Shown here: in pieces, positions 7,165 through 20,263 of the stretch | Position numbering within the stretch: the first letter of the stretch is position 1 | Layout of the letters: every line of letters starts with the position of its first letter | Assembly: GCF_025685425.1 (NCBI RefSeq) | Contig: NZ_JAGTAS010000029.1 | Location: 1-64,000, forward strand | Length of the DNA: 64,000 nt | Direction of reading: 5' to 3' | Source of the DNA: Terriglobus albidus | GTDB taxonomy: Bacteria > Acidobacteriota > Terriglobia > Terriglobales > Acidobacteriaceae | Position numbers and translations under genes: made by a program | The notes under the pieces: model-generated | What the model saw: the letters and a program-made list of their open reading frames with translations, nothing else | Told to the model about the DNA's origin: nothing | Databases searched by the model: none

Positions 7165-8907
7165 TTAGAACGGGTTGATTTTGCCCAGACCCTTCTTCTT
7201 CTTGTTCTTGGAAGAGCTCTCCTCGCTCTTGTCGATCGAAGGCTTTGGAGCCTTCTTGCCGTTGGCCGGCGCCTGCTGCGCTGCTGGGGTCTTCTGACCG
7301 GGCGCGATATCGTTGACCGTGTCTTCCGGAGCAGCGGGCTTTTCTACGGGAGGCAGAGCCTGGGTATTCTCGCTACCGCCAACGGCCTTCAGGCCATAGG
7401 TCCGCGGTGTCTCGCCGGTCTTGGGTGTCACAATCTCCAGGCCAACCCCGTTTCCGGTTGCTCCACCCGCCGGAGTGGCCGGAGTGGTCATATTAACTGC
7501 TCCCGAGCCGGGGGCAGCTGAGCCGTCCGCCGGGTTATTGATGTCGTTGAAGCCGAGCGGAGCCGCGGGGGCTGCCGGTGCGCCAGGCTGTGCTGCCGCC
7601 GGCGTCTCAGAGGCTGCGGTTTCGGGAGCCGCCTTGACTGCTTTTGGAGTTGGCGCCGCTGCGGCGCCGGGGTTGAGCGCCTCACGGTAAGAGTCTTCGA
7701 CAAACTTTGCCACCTCGGGCGCCAGGGTCGGACGCGGATCGGCCATGGTGGGCTCACCGATCGTGGCGGTCTGGACGACGTCCGGACGGCGCAGGAACAT
7801 GATCTTGGCGATATCGAGCAGCTTGTATTGCGACCGGCTGTTTTCGAGTGCCTGGCTGGCCTCAGCCTGCTCCTTGCTGGCCTCGGGCTGCTGCCGGTTG
7901 AGCGCCGCGATACGATCGCGTGCATCTTCGACGTGATTGGAAGCGGCGTGCTCGGTGACGGCCTTGGTGTAGGCCTCCATCGCCTTGTCTTCGAACTCCT
8001 GCGTCAGCTTGGCCTTCGGTCCTTCGGGAAGATTTGAGCCGCGCACGAAGCGTGCCTGCGCGGCATAGCCGTCACCGATACCGATCAGCACCTGGTCCAT
8101 ACCGCTGTAGAGCGGATAGGTATCGGCCACCGTCTGATAGCGGGCGATGGCGGCAGCCCAGTTCTCGTGAGAGGCGTAGAAGGAGGCGACCTCGGCTTCC
8201 CTTGTGGCCAGTACCTCCTGCACCTCACGCAGACGCTGCTTGGCCTGCGGCACCAGCGTGGACTGCGGGAACTGCTGAATCATGTTCCGGTACTCTTCCT
8301 GCGCGTGCATGGCCTTGGTGTAGTCACGGTCAGGCTTATCCATCTGGCGGAAGTAGATGTCGCCGACGCGCATCTGGGCCTCGGCGGCCTCGGGCACATT
8401 GGGGAAGAAGGTAATGAAGTCCTTGTACTCGGCTTCGGCCTGGGCCAGCGCGGCGGAGCCGCCTTCCTTGTACCAGCTATCGGCGACGGCCAGCTTGGCG
8501 CGCATCTGGTACTGCGAGTCCGGATAGGTATTGAGCATCGTCTGCAGGTCCAGACGGGCGACGTCGAAGTGGCCCTTGTTCAGAGCCTCGAGCGCCTTGT
8601 CGTAGAGCTGCTTGTCGGGCAGGTTCTTGTCTACGTCGGCCAGCGGGTTCCGTTTCAGGCGCTTCTTCTCGGCTGCTTTGGTGTCCTTGGACTGCTGAAC
8701 CTTCTGGTCTTTCTTGGATTCTTTTTCTTCAGAGCCTTTGCGCTTCTTCGCCTGCTTGCCCGTGGAGAGCGTGACGCTCTCAGACTGCGAACCGTCGGGA
8801 TTCGCGCCGGTCGCCTGCGCGTGCAGGCTCAGCGAACCGGCCAGAAGAGCCGCAGCCACGGCGGCGGAAAGCGGTGCGAAACGGGTCGAGAAAACAAAAC
8901 GGCGCAT
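7165..8907 (-). CDS. bamD: BamD-like outer membrane assembly TPR protein, extended
   Basis: The 580-residue protein has a signal peptide (to about residue 31) and a Lys/Glu-rich linker. Tetratricopeptide repeats follow at about residues 100-340 (KQLYDKALEALNKGHFDVA, MLNTYPDSQYQMRAKLAVAD), matching the YfiO/BamD family that recruits outer-membrane proteins to BamA. It is more than twice the usual BamD length because of a 200-residue Pro/Ala-rich tail that ends in Lys repeats. No Cys occurs at the signal cleavage site, so the usual lipid anchor is absent; it may be soluble or held by the tail. A terminator follows. Assignment to BamD rather than another TPR family is fairly likely. Confidence 0.75.
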   Translation of the reverse strand: MRRFVFSTRFAPLSAAVAAALLAGSLSLHAQATGANPDGSQSESVTLSTGKQAKKRKGSEEKESKKDQKVQQSKDTKAAEKKRLKRNPLADVDKNLPDKQLYDKALEALNKGHFDVARLDLQTMLNTYPDSQYQMRAKLAVADSWYKEGGSAALAQAEAEYKDFITFFPNVPEAAEAQMRVGDIYFRQMDKPDRDYTKAMHAQEEYRNMIQQFPQSTLVPQAKQRLREVQEVLATREAEVASFYASHENWAAAIARYQTVADTYPLYSGMDQVLIGIGDGYAAQARFVRGSNLPEGPKAKLTQEFEDKAMEAYTKAVTEHAASNHVEDARDRIAALNRQQPEASKEQAEASQALENSRSQYKLLDIAKIMFLRRPDVVQTATIGEPTMADPRPTLAPEVAKFVEDSYREALNPGAAAAPTPKAVKAAPETAASETPAAAQPGAPAAPAAPLGFNDINNPADGSAAPGSGAVNMTTPATPAGGATGNGVGLEIVTPKTGETPRTYGLKAVGGSENTQALPPVEKPAAPEDTVNDIAPGQKTPAAQQAPANGKKAPKPSIDKSEESSSKNKKKKGLGKINPF

Positions 8908-9041
8908 GCAACCTCACTGCTCTCTGGATGAGAAAGCGCAACCTTCCCCCGGTTTAGGGCCACGGCAGGAAGGTGTGTTTATTTTAGACGGTCAGATGGT
9001 GAGATGGGATATGGTCCGGATGCTTTTACAGGCACCCGGAA

Positions 9042-9740
9042 CTATCTGCCCGGCGTGGCTAATTCGGCCTTTCGTGCCAGTTCGGCTTTTCGTGCCAGCT
9101 CCAGCAGATTGCGGGCGTCCTCGACTGCCTGCCCGCGGCCGAAGACCGAGGTGCCGGCGACCAGTAACTCGGCTCCGGCCTTCACCACGCTCTCGACGGT
9201 GGTGTGATCGATGCCGCCGTCGACCTGTATCCGGAATTCCAGGCCGCGCTCCTGCCGCATCTGGGCCAGACGCTCGACTTTTTTCAGCGTACTGGGGATG
9301 AACGCCTGGCCTCCGAAGCCGGGGTTTACGGTCATTACCAGTACGTGGTCCACAATGTCCAAAACCTCGGTGAGAAACTCCACCGGAGTCGCCGGATTGA
9401 TAACTACGCCGGGCTTCATGCCGTGGCTCCGGATCAGCTCCAGCGTGCGGTTCAAGTGTTTGCAGGCTTCCCACTGCACGCTTACCCAGTCGGCGCCGTT
9501 ATCGGCAAAGGCCGGAATATAGCTGTCGGGATTGGCGATCATCAGGTGGCAATCGATGGGCAACGCCGTCGCCTTGCGCAGGCTATTCAGTACCGGCGGC
9601 CCAATGCTGATGTTGGGCACAAAGACGCCATCCATCACATCGAAATGGACGACTGTGCCACCGCCTTCTGTGGCTTTGGCGACGTCGTCGGCGAGGTGGG
9701 CAAAGTCGGCCGCAAGGATGGAAAAGCAGAGCTCGGTCAC
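9042..9740 (-). CDS. rpe: Ribulose-phosphate 3-epimerase
   Basis: The 232-residue TIM-barrel enzyme interconverts ribulose 5-phosphate and xylulose 5-phosphate in the pentose phosphate pathway. It shows the metal and catalytic motifs FSILAADFAHL, VHFDVMDGVFVPN, DCHLMI, VMTVNPGFGGQ and IQVDGGI. The core length is standard. The C-terminus has a near-exact duplication of ARKAEL (ELARKAELARKAELA), a recent in-frame repeat with no expected effect on the barrel. Downstream, bases 8908-9041 hold no gene. Confidence 0.96.
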   Translation of the reverse strand: MTELCFSILAADFAHLADDVAKATEGGGTVVHFDVMDGVFVPNISIGPPVLNSLRKATALPIDCHLMIANPDSYIPAFADNGADWVSVQWEACKHLNRTLELIRSHGMKPGVVINPATPVEFLTEVLDIVDHVLVMTVNPGFGGQAFIPSTLKKVERLAQMRQERGLEFRIQVDGGIDHTTVESVVKAGAELLVAGTSVFGRGQAVEDARNLLELARKAELARKAELATPGR

Positions 9741-9874
9741 AGGTTCGAGTGTACCAAGCGCCGGCTTTCTACCTTTGCACGTTTATGCCGTCGGCGTACG
9801 TTTACGTCCGCGCGGAAAGATGGAGTAAGCTGCCTCTACCCACTTCAAACGGCATGGCTTCGGCCAGGACCTAA

Positions 9875-10873
9875 ATGGCTTCGACAAAACAACTGGCTTC
9901 GGCCAAGGAGATCGATCCCCCTATGCCTCTTCCGAACGATGAACGCGTCGTCGACCTCGCGAACCGTATTCTTGCTCAGTTTGATACGCTCTTCGGTCTC
10001 CATCCCGGCTTCCGTGCTGCTCATGCCAAGGGGCTGATGCTGACTGGCTCCTTTACCCCCTCGTCGGAGGCGCTGTCCCTGACGAAGGCGCCGCACGTCA
10101 CTCGTCCGTCGACGCCGGTGACAGCTCGTTTCTCCAACTCCACCGGTCTGCCGATGCTGCCGGACAGCGTGCCGGATGCCAATCCGCGCGGTCTGGCGAT
10201 CCGTTTCAACCTGGCGGAGCACGTTCACACGGACATTGTCAGCCATTCGATCGACGCTTTCCCGACGCGTACCGGAGACGAGTTTCTGGAACTATTGAAG
10301 GCCATCGGCGCCAGCGGACCGGATGTCGCCTCGCCCAAGCCGGTTGAGGTCTTTCTCGGTTCGCACCCGGCGGCGCTGGCGTTTGTCCAGGCTCCTAAGC
10401 CTTTCCCGGTCAGCCTGGCGACGGAGAGCTACTTTGGCGTCACCGCGTTTGCCTTTACCAATGCGCAGGGCGAGACGAAGTATGGCCGCTACCGCATCGT
10501 TCCCGAGGCGGGCGAGCACTTCTTCTCCGATGAGGAAGGGGCAAAGCTTGCCCAGAACTATCACTACGACGAGATCGCCGAACGCGTCGCCAAGGCGCCG
10601 GTAAAGTTCCGGATCCTGGTGCAGGTTGCCGGGCCGAAGGACACGGTCGACGACGCAACGGTGCACTGGCCGGAGTCGCGTCCTCTGGTGGAGTTGGGTG
10701 TGGTGGAACTGAACGCCGTCATGCCGGATTCCCTGGCACAGCAGAAGCACCTCATCTTCGATCCCATTCCACGCTGCGAGGGCATTGAGGCCTCTGCAGA
10801 TCCATTGTTGGAACTTCGGGCGGCTATTTATCTGGTAAGCGGCCGTCGCCGCCGTGCGGCGCAGCCAGCATAG
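9875..10873 (+). CDS. Catalase-related peroxidase
   Basis: The 332-residue protein belongs to the small heme catalase-like family (SrpA type). The distal His is seen in FRAAHAKGLMLTGSF (H50), followed by TARFSNSTGLPMLPD and NPRGLAIRFN. Near the end, AAIYLVSGRRRR provides the Tyr expected to bind heme from the other side. Members usually act as peroxidases with organic substrates rather than as true catalases. No signal peptide is seen, so it is probably cytoplasmic. It stands alone. Confidence 0.85.
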   Translation: MASTKQLASAKEIDPPMPLPNDERVVDLANRILAQFDTLFGLHPGFRAAHAKGLMLTGSFTPSSEALSLTKAPHVTRPSTPVTARFSNSTGLPMLPDSVPDANPRGLAIRFNLAEHVHTDIVSHSIDAFPTRTGDEFLELLKAIGASGPDVASPKPVEVFLGSHPAALAFVQAPKPFPVSLATESYFGVTAFAFTNAQGETKYGRYRIVPEAGEHFFSDEEGAKLAQNYHYDEIAERVAKAPVKFRILVQVAGPKDTVDDATVHWPESRPLVELGVVELNAVMPDSLAQQKHLIFDPIPRCEGIEASADPLLELRAAIYLVSGRRRRAAQPA

Positions 10874-10904
10874 GCTCTGGCGTCGTAGCGGATGGCGGAG
10901 TCAG

Positions 10905-11050
10905 GGTGGGAGCAGCGGGCTTTCAGCCCGCTTCTATATTGAGCCAATAAGCCGTGGCTAAAAGCCTGCGGCTCCCACCGATTCGCGCGTAGCACGAATA
11001 CCCATGTCTCCGAGGTACCCCGGCCATGGGGAACCCGGTGTATGGGTATT
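10905..11050. repeat. R3 block followed by R2 unit
   Basis: The R3 copy (GGGAGCAGCGGGCTTTCAGC to GGCTCCCACC) is followed by a TTCGCGCG..CACGAA hairpin and an R2 unit with CCCATGTC and CCATGGGG arms ending GGTGTATGGG. The whole space between the catalase and the UvrC-like gene is repeat. Confidence 0.75.
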
Positions 11051-11065
11051 CCGAATGAGTACGTC

Positions 11066-12307
11066 TTACACGGCGGTCTCTGAAGCAGTCACCACGCGAT
11101 TCCCCAGCGCGGCCGCGCCGTTCAGCATGCGACGCCATGGCCAGTCCTTGTCGGCGAAGAAGATTCGTCCGGTGCGGGACTTCTCCGGCCGGTAGTACCA
11201 GCGCTTCAGTAGGGCAAGGTGGTCGCCCAGCAACGCCATATCGGCGGGTGTTTTCGCGCGCTCCTGCAGCCGATGCAGCAGATCGCGCAAGCGTTCTTCA
11301 GGTCCGGCGGTTTCAGGCTCGCCTTCGAGCGGAACGGGTTGCAGCATCAGCGGCTGCGCAAAGAGAGAGCTGCCCGTCTCTTCCTGCGCGCGGGCTGCGC
11401 GGATGTCGCGCGTCGCAAAGATCTCGGGACTGGTGATGTAACCGCTGTGAACCAGAAAGACAGCGACCTCGCCTTCGCTGCAGGGCTGCAGAAGCACGGC
11501 ATGCAGGCGAGGTAGCGCGGTGACCAGTTCGGGAGCGAGATCGGCTGCCGACTTTACCTTTTGCCAGCGGGTATGAAGCTCGGCGGCGCGCTCGAACTCC
11601 ATCGCGGCGGAGGCGTCGTCACGCTCCTGAGCGACGGTGGTCAGCAGCGACTGTCCGCGCGTTTCCAGGAAGGCACGGACACGAGCAGACTCTTCCGCGT
11701 ACTCCTCCGGCGTGCACCTCTCCTGGCAGGGGGCGAGGCACTTCTTCATCTCGCCGTAGACGCAGCCTGGGTGCTCCGGGTAAGGCTCAAGCTCCTCCCA
11801 GCAACGGCGCATCTTGAAGAGGTCGAGCATGGCATCGGCGTAGCGCTCGGCTGCAGCGCGTGAGGGGAAGGGACCGGAGGTTTCGTTGAGCGATTTCTTC
11901 GCGAGCCGGTTGGTGACGTAGACCCGGGGAAAGGCGTTGTCCGCGGCGAAGCGGAGGGTATAGGGAACGAACAGCTTGAGCCGCTTGCGGGCTTCGGGAA
12001 GAGAGAAGAAGGCGGCGGTCGCCTGGTAGAGGCAAAGCAGGCTTTCGAAGTCGCTGCCGGCGGCGGTCCACTCGACGAAGGCGACACGGTCACGCAGGTT
12101 CAGACGGCGGGTCTGGCCTTCAACAGGGGCAAGGAGGCGGGCGGCGCGGCGGCGGAGGTTGGCAGCCTTGGTGAGATAAGGTTGCGTGGTCTCATCGGCT
12201 CCGCGCAGCGCCAGGACGCCGGCGGATTCCGGCAACTGGCGCAGGGTCTCGGCGGCGGCTTCGGCCGAGAAGGACACGCGGTGCCTGAGGTGAAACGCAT
12301 CCGGCAT
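11066..12307 (-). CDS. UvrC-like protein with degenerate GIY-YIG and no RNase H domain
   Basis: The 413-residue protein aligns by eye with the N-terminal half of UvrC. Residues 27-60 correspond to the GIY-YIG nuclease, but the signature tyrosines are lost (GVL for GIY, YLT for YIG), while NLRRR is kept. Residues 165-200 keep the UvrC cysteine spacing C169-x12-C182-x7-C190-x3-C194, which in UvrC holds a 4Fe-4S cluster, and a UVR-like helix follows at about 215-245. The C-terminal RNase H-like nuclease and the helix-hairpin-helix pair of UvrC are missing. It may bind DNA or UvrB without cutting. A TACAAT lies 7 bases before the ATG, so the mRNA is probably leaderless. Confidence 0.75.
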   Translation of the reverse strand: MPDAFHLRHRVSFSAEAAAETLRQLPESAGVLALRGADETTQPYLTKAANLRRRAARLLAPVEGQTRRLNLRDRVAFVEWTAAGSDFESLLCLYQATAAFFSLPEARKRLKLFVPYTLRFAADNAFPRVYVTNRLAKKSLNETSGPFPSRAAAERYADAMLDLFKMRRCWEELEPYPEHPGCVYGEMKKCLAPCQERCTPEEYAEESARVRAFLETRGQSLLTTVAQERDDASAAMEFERAAELHTRWQKVKSAADLAPELVTALPRLHAVLLQPCSEGEVAVFLVHSGYITSPEIFATRDIRAARAQEETGSSLFAQPLMLQPVPLEGEPETAGPEERLRDLLHRLQERAKTPADMALLGDHLALLKRWYYRPEKSRTGRIFFADKDWPWRRMLNGAAALGNRVVTASETAV

Positions 12308-12371
12308 AAGCGCGATTGTACGGCGCGGAGATATGGGTTCGAAGGCAGCGGGGCGGGGTTAGACTCAACGC

Positions 12372-12515
12372 ATGCAACTCTCGCTCGACAAAGTCGCGAT
12401 GCCCGCACGGCTTACTCCCTCAAAGCCGATGACGGATGCGGAACTCCTTAGGAGCAGGAAGGGCATATGTCCGTCGTCGGTGAAGGTCTGTTGGGAAGCT
12501 TTGAACTGCCGCTAA
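12372..12515 (+). pseudogene. Remnant of a Uma2-family (DUF820) nuclease gene
   Basis: A 47-codon frame begins MQLSLDKVAMPARLTPSKPM and continues TDAELLR, which resembles the start of Uma2-family proteins (usually about 190 residues). After codon 31 the resemblance stops and a TAA follows at 12513. The rest of the family domain, including the PD-(D/E)xK residues, is not found nearby. It is read as a decayed fragment, although a real short peptide cannot be excluded. Confidence 0.4.
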
Positions 12516-12711
12516 GCAGGATTTGGAAGATAGCTGGCCCCTATATCCACATCCGCTTCATACCCACATCTGCTTCTCAGATATGGGGCGCCCGCCTTCT
12601 ACCGGGATTATTAGATGCATACCTCCTGTATTTCCTGTCACATCCAACATTGGCTGCCTCAAAAGTAGTGCAATGACGCGGGTTTTCGCTGCGTTCGCGC
12701 TCCTGCGAAGG

Positions 12712-12740
12712 TTGACACCCCGAAACTTTTCCACCATACT
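12712..12740 (+). promoter_or_regulatory. Promoter of the rplA operon
   Basis: A perfect TTGACA (12712-12717) and CATACT (12735-12740) are separated by 17 bases. Transcription would start near 12747, about 230 bases before rplA. Bases 12516-12711 show no gene or repeat. Confidence 0.8.
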
Positions 12741-12746
12741 CGTAAG

Positions 12747-12977
12747 AGTGCCCGGGCCATAGGTCCGTGGCACATGTACCACGGCCGAACGACCGACCCC
12801 ATCCAGCAGTTGTCGTACCAGCAATTTCGGGGGCGGTTCCGCGAGAAACAAGGTCGCGGCGGGTGAACCTAAGCCAGGCGAGCAAAAAATCTCTGGCTTC
12901 CAGCGGGCAGAAGCAACATATCAGCCCGGTTCACCCAAGGGTTCGTGCGGTGGGAGACTCAAGAAGGATTACAGTCG
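12747..12977 (+). promoter_or_regulatory. Structured 5' leader of rplA
   Basis: The transcribed leader has a first hairpin (CCGTGG 12765-12770 with CCACGG 12779-12784). Nearer the gene it can form a three-way junction: GGGTGAACC (12861-12869) pairs with GGTTCACCC (12928-12936), enclosing AAGCCAG/CTGGCTT (12871-12877, 12893-12899) and GGGC/GCCC (12905-12908, 12924-12927). CGGTGGGAG and the AAGAAGGA ribosome site come next. Ribosomal operons are often controlled by a ribosomal protein binding its own leader; control by L1 is inferred, not shown. Confidence 0.55.
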
Positions 12978-13688
12978 ATGGCTAAGAAGCTTTCCAAGAA
13001 TGTCGCGAAGGCGCGCGCGGCCGTAGAGCCCCGCCCTTACAATCTCGCAGACGCCGTTTCCCTATTGCAGAAGGTCAAGTTTGCCAAGTTCGACGAGACC
13101 GTCGATCTGACCATGCGCCTGGGTGTTGATACCCGCCACGCCGACCAGATGGTCCGCAGCACCGTGGTTCTGCCGCATGGTCTGGGTAAGACCAAGCGTG
13201 TTGCCGTCATTACGACCGGCGACCGTCTTCGTGACGCGGAAGCGGCCGGCGCCGACTTCTTCGGTGGCGAAGAGCTGGTGGAGAAGATTCAGAAGGAAAA
13301 CTGGACCGATTTCGACGCCCTGATCGCGACGCCCGACATGATGAAGTCGGTTGGCCGCCTCGGTAAGGTGCTCGGTCCCAAAGGTCTGATGCCGAACCCG
13401 AAGACCGGAACGGTCACCACGGATGTAGCCGCCGCCATCAAGGAGATCAAGGCCGGTAAGGTTGAGTTCCGTGCTGACAAGACGGCTCTCGTGCACGTCC
13501 CGGTGGGCAAGCTTTCCTTCGATCAGCAGAAGCTGGTTGAGAATGCCATGACCGTGATTACCGCTGTGGTGAAGGCGAAGCCTTCCGCTGCCAAGGGCAA
13601 GTATGTCAAGGCTGCCTATGTCAGCTCCACGATGGGTCCCGGGGTTCAGCTGGATTCGTCGGTCATCGACGCCGCCGGCAAGGCATAA
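12978..13688 (+). CDS. rplA: 50S ribosomal protein L1
   Basis: The 236-residue L1 binds 23S rRNA in the mobile stalk next to the E site and can repress its own mRNA. Signatures include [33 protein letters not shown], and [20 protein letters not shown], the L1 signature. ATG 12978 is chosen over an upstream ATG because AAGAAGGA precedes it at proper distance and the protein then starts MAKKLSKN as in relatives. rplK, which normally precedes rplA, is absent. Confidence 0.97.
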   Translation: MAKKLSKNVAKARAAVEPRPYNLADAVSLLQKVKFAKFDETVDLTMRLGVDTRHADQMVRSTVVLPHGLGKTKRVAVITTGDRLRDAEAAGADFFGGEELVEKIQKENWTDFDALIATPDMMKSVGRLGKVLGPKGLMPNPKTGTVTTDVAAAIKEIKAGKVEFRADKTALVHVPVGKLSFDQQKLVENAMTVITAVVKAKPSAAKGKYVKAAYVSSTMGPGVQLDSSVIDAAGKA

Positions 13689-13693
13689 GGTTT

Positions 13694-13757
13694 CCGCCGC
13701 TGAACGGCGGCTTATGAATTTCTCGCCGGGATTGAGCCGGCACAAAGGATTTTCACC
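13694..13757 (+). other. rplA-rplJ spacer with two small hairpins
   Basis: CCGCCG/CGGCGG (starting 13694) and GCCGG/CCGGC form two short stems directly upstream of the AAAGGAT ribosome site of rplJ. This is where an L10-L7/L12 control site lies in many bacteria. The spacer is too short for the full published L10 leader, so this is only suggestive. Confidence 0.3.
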
Positions 13758-14381
13758 ATGGCAGTGTCCAAGGCAAAGAAGCACGCAACGGTCGAGTTCC
13801 TCGCGAAGGATCTGGCCAACTCCACCTCGGCGATCGTCGGCACCTTCTCGGGGCTGACGGCGGGCAAGGATTTCTCGCTCCGCAAGACCATCCGCGAGGC
13901 GGGCGGTAAGTATCACGTCATCAAGAACAAGCTGGCCCCGAAGGCGGCCGCCGGCACCAAGATCGAGGCTGCACTGCAGGGCCTGAAGGGCGTCAGCTCG
14001 GTTGCCTATACCGAGGGCGATCCGGTCGCTCTGGCGAAGGCGCTCTCGACCTGGGTGAAGGACAACGCAGAGTTCACCTTCAAGCTGGGCATTATCGACG
14101 GCAAGGTGCTCACGGTTTCCGAGATTGGCGATCTGGCTGCCCTGCCCGGCAAAGAAGAGATCTTCTCGAAGCTGCTCTTCCTCATCAATGCTCCGGCACA
14201 GCGCCTGGCGACGGTCATCAATGCGACCGGCCGCGACCTGGCGGTGGTGATCAACCAGGGTGTCGAGAAGGGCAAGTTCGGCGGCGCGGCAGCAGCGGCT
14301 GCCCCGGCGGAAGTTGCCGCGGTAGAGCCCGACGTTCAGGCCGAAGCGGCTGCAACCGAAGCTCCGGCAGAGGGCGCGTAA
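13758..14381 (+). CDS. rplJ: 50S ribosomal protein L10
   Basis: The 207-residue L10 anchors L7/L12 dimers to the ribosome and forms the stalk base. The N-terminal rRNA-binding domain contains FLAKDLANSTSAIVGTFSGL and YHVIKNKLA. The helical region for L7/L12 follows. A 35-residue Ala/Glu/Pro tail (starting about residue 172) extends the usual 165-175 residues and is probably disordered. It is co-transcribed with rplA and rplL. Confidence 0.96.
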   Translation: MAVSKAKKHATVEFLAKDLANSTSAIVGTFSGLTAGKDFSLRKTIREAGGKYHVIKNKLAPKAAAGTKIEAALQGLKGVSSVAYTEGDPVALAKALSTWVKDNAEFTFKLGIIDGKVLTVSEIGDLAALPGKEEIFSKLLFLINAPAQRLATVINATGRDLAVVINQGVEKGKFGGAAAAAAPAEVAAVEPDVQAEAAATEAPAEGA

Positions 14382-14542
14382 ATCAAGTTTCGCTGGCTTT
14401 AAATTCAGGTTTCGCTATCGCGGCGGGGCGCTTGTCTGGGCGCATCGGAGCCTGTCGAGGATGGCAACCGGAGTGAATGTGGGCTCCGGAAGTAGTAAGC
14501 GGTAAGAAAAAATTTCAAGTTCAGAAGTACTGGAGAAATAAC

Positions 14543-14920
14543 ATGGCGGACATTCAGCAGTTGGAAGATCAGATCGTTAGCCTGAGCCTGCTCGACGCGG
14601 CAGCTCTCGTCAAGAAGCTCGAGGAGCGCCTCGGCGTCTCCGCGGCAGCCGCGGCCCCTGTGGTCGTCGCTGGCGCCGGTGCGGGTGCTGCTGCTCCCGC
14701 GGCCGAAGAGAAGACCGAGTTCACCGTCATCCTGAAGGAAGCCGGCGCGAACAAGATCAACACCATCAAGGCTGTGCGCGAAGTCACCAGCCTGGGCCTC
14801 AAGGAAGCCAAGGACCTGGTCGACGGCGCTCCGAAGCCCTTGAAGGAGAACGTCTCGAAGGAAGACGCGGCTGCCATCGCGAAGAAGTTCGAAGGCATCG
14901 CGGCTGTCGAGATCAAGTAA
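14543..14920 (+). CDS. rplL: 50S ribosomal protein L7/L12
   Basis: The 125-residue protein has the N-terminal dimer helices ([20 protein letters not shown]), an Ala-rich hinge at about residues 35-52, and the factor-binding C-terminal domain ([33 protein letters not shown]). It recruits translation GTPases. TGGAGAAA precedes ATG 14543, so the longer upstream start is rejected. Length is normal. Confidence 0.97.
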   Translation: MADIQQLEDQIVSLSLLDAAALVKKLEERLGVSAAAAAPVVVAGAGAGAAAPAAEEKTEFTVILKEAGANKINTIKAVREVTSLGLKEAKDLVDGAPKPLKENVSKEDAAAIAKKFEGIAAVEIK

Positions 14921-14921
14921 C

Positions 14922-14972
14922 TTCTCGCCTTCGGGCGAAGGGTATTGGCGGACTCCGGGCTGCGGCCCGGAG
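14922..14972 (+). other. Hairpins between rplL and rpoB
   Basis: A CGCC-TTCG-GGCG tetraloop stem is followed by an 8-bp stem CTCCGGGC/GCCCGGAG (14953-14960 with 14965-14972). No T-run follows, so this is not a standard terminator; it could be a partial attenuator or processing site, as known between these genes in other bacteria. Confidence 0.4.
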
Positions 14973-15012
14973 ATTCGTCTGTGAGGCGGATTTCGGCTCG
15001 CGCCCCTGACAC

Positions 15013-15041
15013 TTGCACTTCCAAGGCGGAAGCGGTATCCT
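15013..15041 (+). promoter_or_regulatory. Candidate rpoBC promoter
   Basis: TTGCAC (15013-15018) and TATCCT (15036-15041) are 17 bases apart, each matching the consensus at four of six positions. It would give a 600-base leader ahead of rpoB. Bases 15042-15649 show no gene. Confidence 0.4.
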
Positions 15042-15649
15042 CTACAGATGAGGAGACCCGCTCCTGCCTGGGTGTGCGTAACGGGGCAGATGGGCTCGCG
15101 AAGGTTTTCCGGTCTCACCGATACTTGACAAGATCAGGATTCACTCCCGGCCCACCAAGGGCCGGTCATGCAGAATGCGTCAGCGGCGAGCGCATCGGCA
15201 TGGTACCCCGAGCAGTAGTAATTCGCGGCAATAGCTTTCGGAAGGGCGAACCGAAAGCAGGCGGCAGATATTTACATCGGAAAGATTCAGCTAGTGCACA
15301 AGCCGGTCGTTGCGCTCTTGGGACTTGTCGTCTCTAAGGGCGTTTTGCCGTCTTTGTATCAGGGCAGCAGATAGCTTTTCTCTGCGCTGCTCGCGCTTGT
15401 TATAGCAGAATTCACTGCCGGGCAGCCAACAAAATTCGGGTTTCAACGTCGAAGTTTCGCCACTTCGGCGCAGCATCCTGCGCATGGACCAGTCCGGCAA
15501 CCGAGGACGGGCGGGTCTGAACAGCGCAAACATCCGGGCGGAATCTCAGAAGCTTGAGTCCGCCGCCCCTACGGAAGGCATTGCGGGTTAGATGCAACGC
15601 AAAGCCGGCCGGAGGCCTCGGAAGGCACGAAGTCAGGAGCAAACACACG

Positions 15650-20116
<4,467 letters not shown>

Positions 20117-20263
20117 CGAAGGTGGCGGTCACCGCAAGGTGATCGCCCACCCGCTCAAGATCTGGTAAGTACCGGCAACGCGGTCCGCCAAAAGTGACCG
20201 CAGTGAAGTGAAACCAAAGACAGTGAGACGAAACTTAGCTCACTGCCACGGAGACTGAAGATT

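Noticed and set aside
10905-11050. Possible small gene between catalase and UvrC-like gene
   Set aside because: The whole stretch is R3 and R2 repeat.
12467-12676. 69-codon plus-strand frame before rplA
   Set aside because: Codon use is unlike neighbours, no ribosome site, no similarity.
14922-14972. Terminator between rplL and rpoB
   Set aside because: Stable stems but no T-run; only noted as hairpins.
15554-15649. Upstream in-frame start for rpoB
   Set aside because: The extra residues are not like RpoB and AGGAG precedes the later ATG at 15650.
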